Assembly: GCA_029987235.1 (NCBI GenBank)
Contig: DALTWF010000028.1
Coordinates: 1 to 20,983, forward strand
DNA from: Methanocorpusculum sp.
GTDB taxonomy: Archaea; Halobacteriota; Methanomicrobia; Methanomicrobiales; Methanocorpusculaceae
Length of the DNA: 20,983 nucleotides
Reading direction: 5' to 3'
How positions within the stretch are numbered: the stretch's first letter is position 1; each line of letters starts with the position of its first letter. The notes below the pieces were generated by a model. The model was not told the origin of the DNA. It saw only the letters and a list, made by a program, of their open reading frames with translations, and made no database searches. The translations under genes were made by a program, and so were the position numbers. Positions 20,965-20,983 of this stretch are shown here, piece after piece.

Positions 20965-20983
20965 ATATCTCCAAAATTAACTT

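Overview
The window is archaeal and most likely comes from a Methanomicrobiales methanogen, possibly Methanocorpusculum-like; the genus is an inference without a database comparison. The evidence is an MCM replicative helicase, the methanopterin-pathway aldolase MptD, archaeal UMP kinase, ribose-1,5-bisphosphate isomerase with type III RuBisCO, archaeal TrmG10, an intron-bearing tRNA-Trp with a bulge-helix-bulge and an internal C/D guide RNA, and a TATA-like box about 30 bases upstream of many start codons, which implies leaderless or near-leaderless mRNAs.

Layout. 1-564 has no gene I can support. 565-4503 encodes a 1312-residue secreted surface protein with a degenerate PI-PLC-like domain, six WxI-ending repeats and a C-terminal anchor. 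It converges on a minus-strand pair (4668-6052): a PrsW-type intramembrane protease and an eight-helix membrane protein overlapping by 13 bases. From 6168 a tight plus-strand cluster runs mcm - mptD - TatD-like hydrolase - asparagine-synthase-like ATPase - small membrane protein, followed by tRNA-Trp. Next come pyrH (10969-11676) and the two-gene AMP/ribose-bisphosphate module (11740-13909), ending at a hairpin/U-tract. Formate-tetrahydrofolate ligase lies opposite (14015-15682, minus). The minus strand then holds a 120-residue secreted Cys-repeat protein with a structured 5' leader, a membrane-anchored double zinc-finger protein and tRNA-Gln. Divergent from these are trmG10 and a PD-(D/E)XK-like hypothetical protein. 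The right end carries a 67-residue minus-strand gene, tRNA-Thr(UGU) and a promoter pointing out of the window.

How the genes fit together. The e2b2/RbcL pair carries out the last two steps of archaeal AMP salvage to 3-phosphoglycerate; AMP phosphorylase is not in the window. mptD serves tetrahydromethanopterin synthesis, while Fhs is a folate-type C1 enzyme, so the window touches both pterin C1 systems. TrmG10, three tRNAs and the intron-encoded 2'-O-methylation guide concern tRNA maturation. The candidates I find most worth follow-up are the PI-PLC-like pseudoenzyme, the Cys-repeat secreted protein with its leader, the membrane zinc-finger protein, the TatD-like protein with a changed metal-ligand region, and the nuclease-fold protein beside trmG10. 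I see no CRISPR array, insertion sequence, prophage or rRNA.
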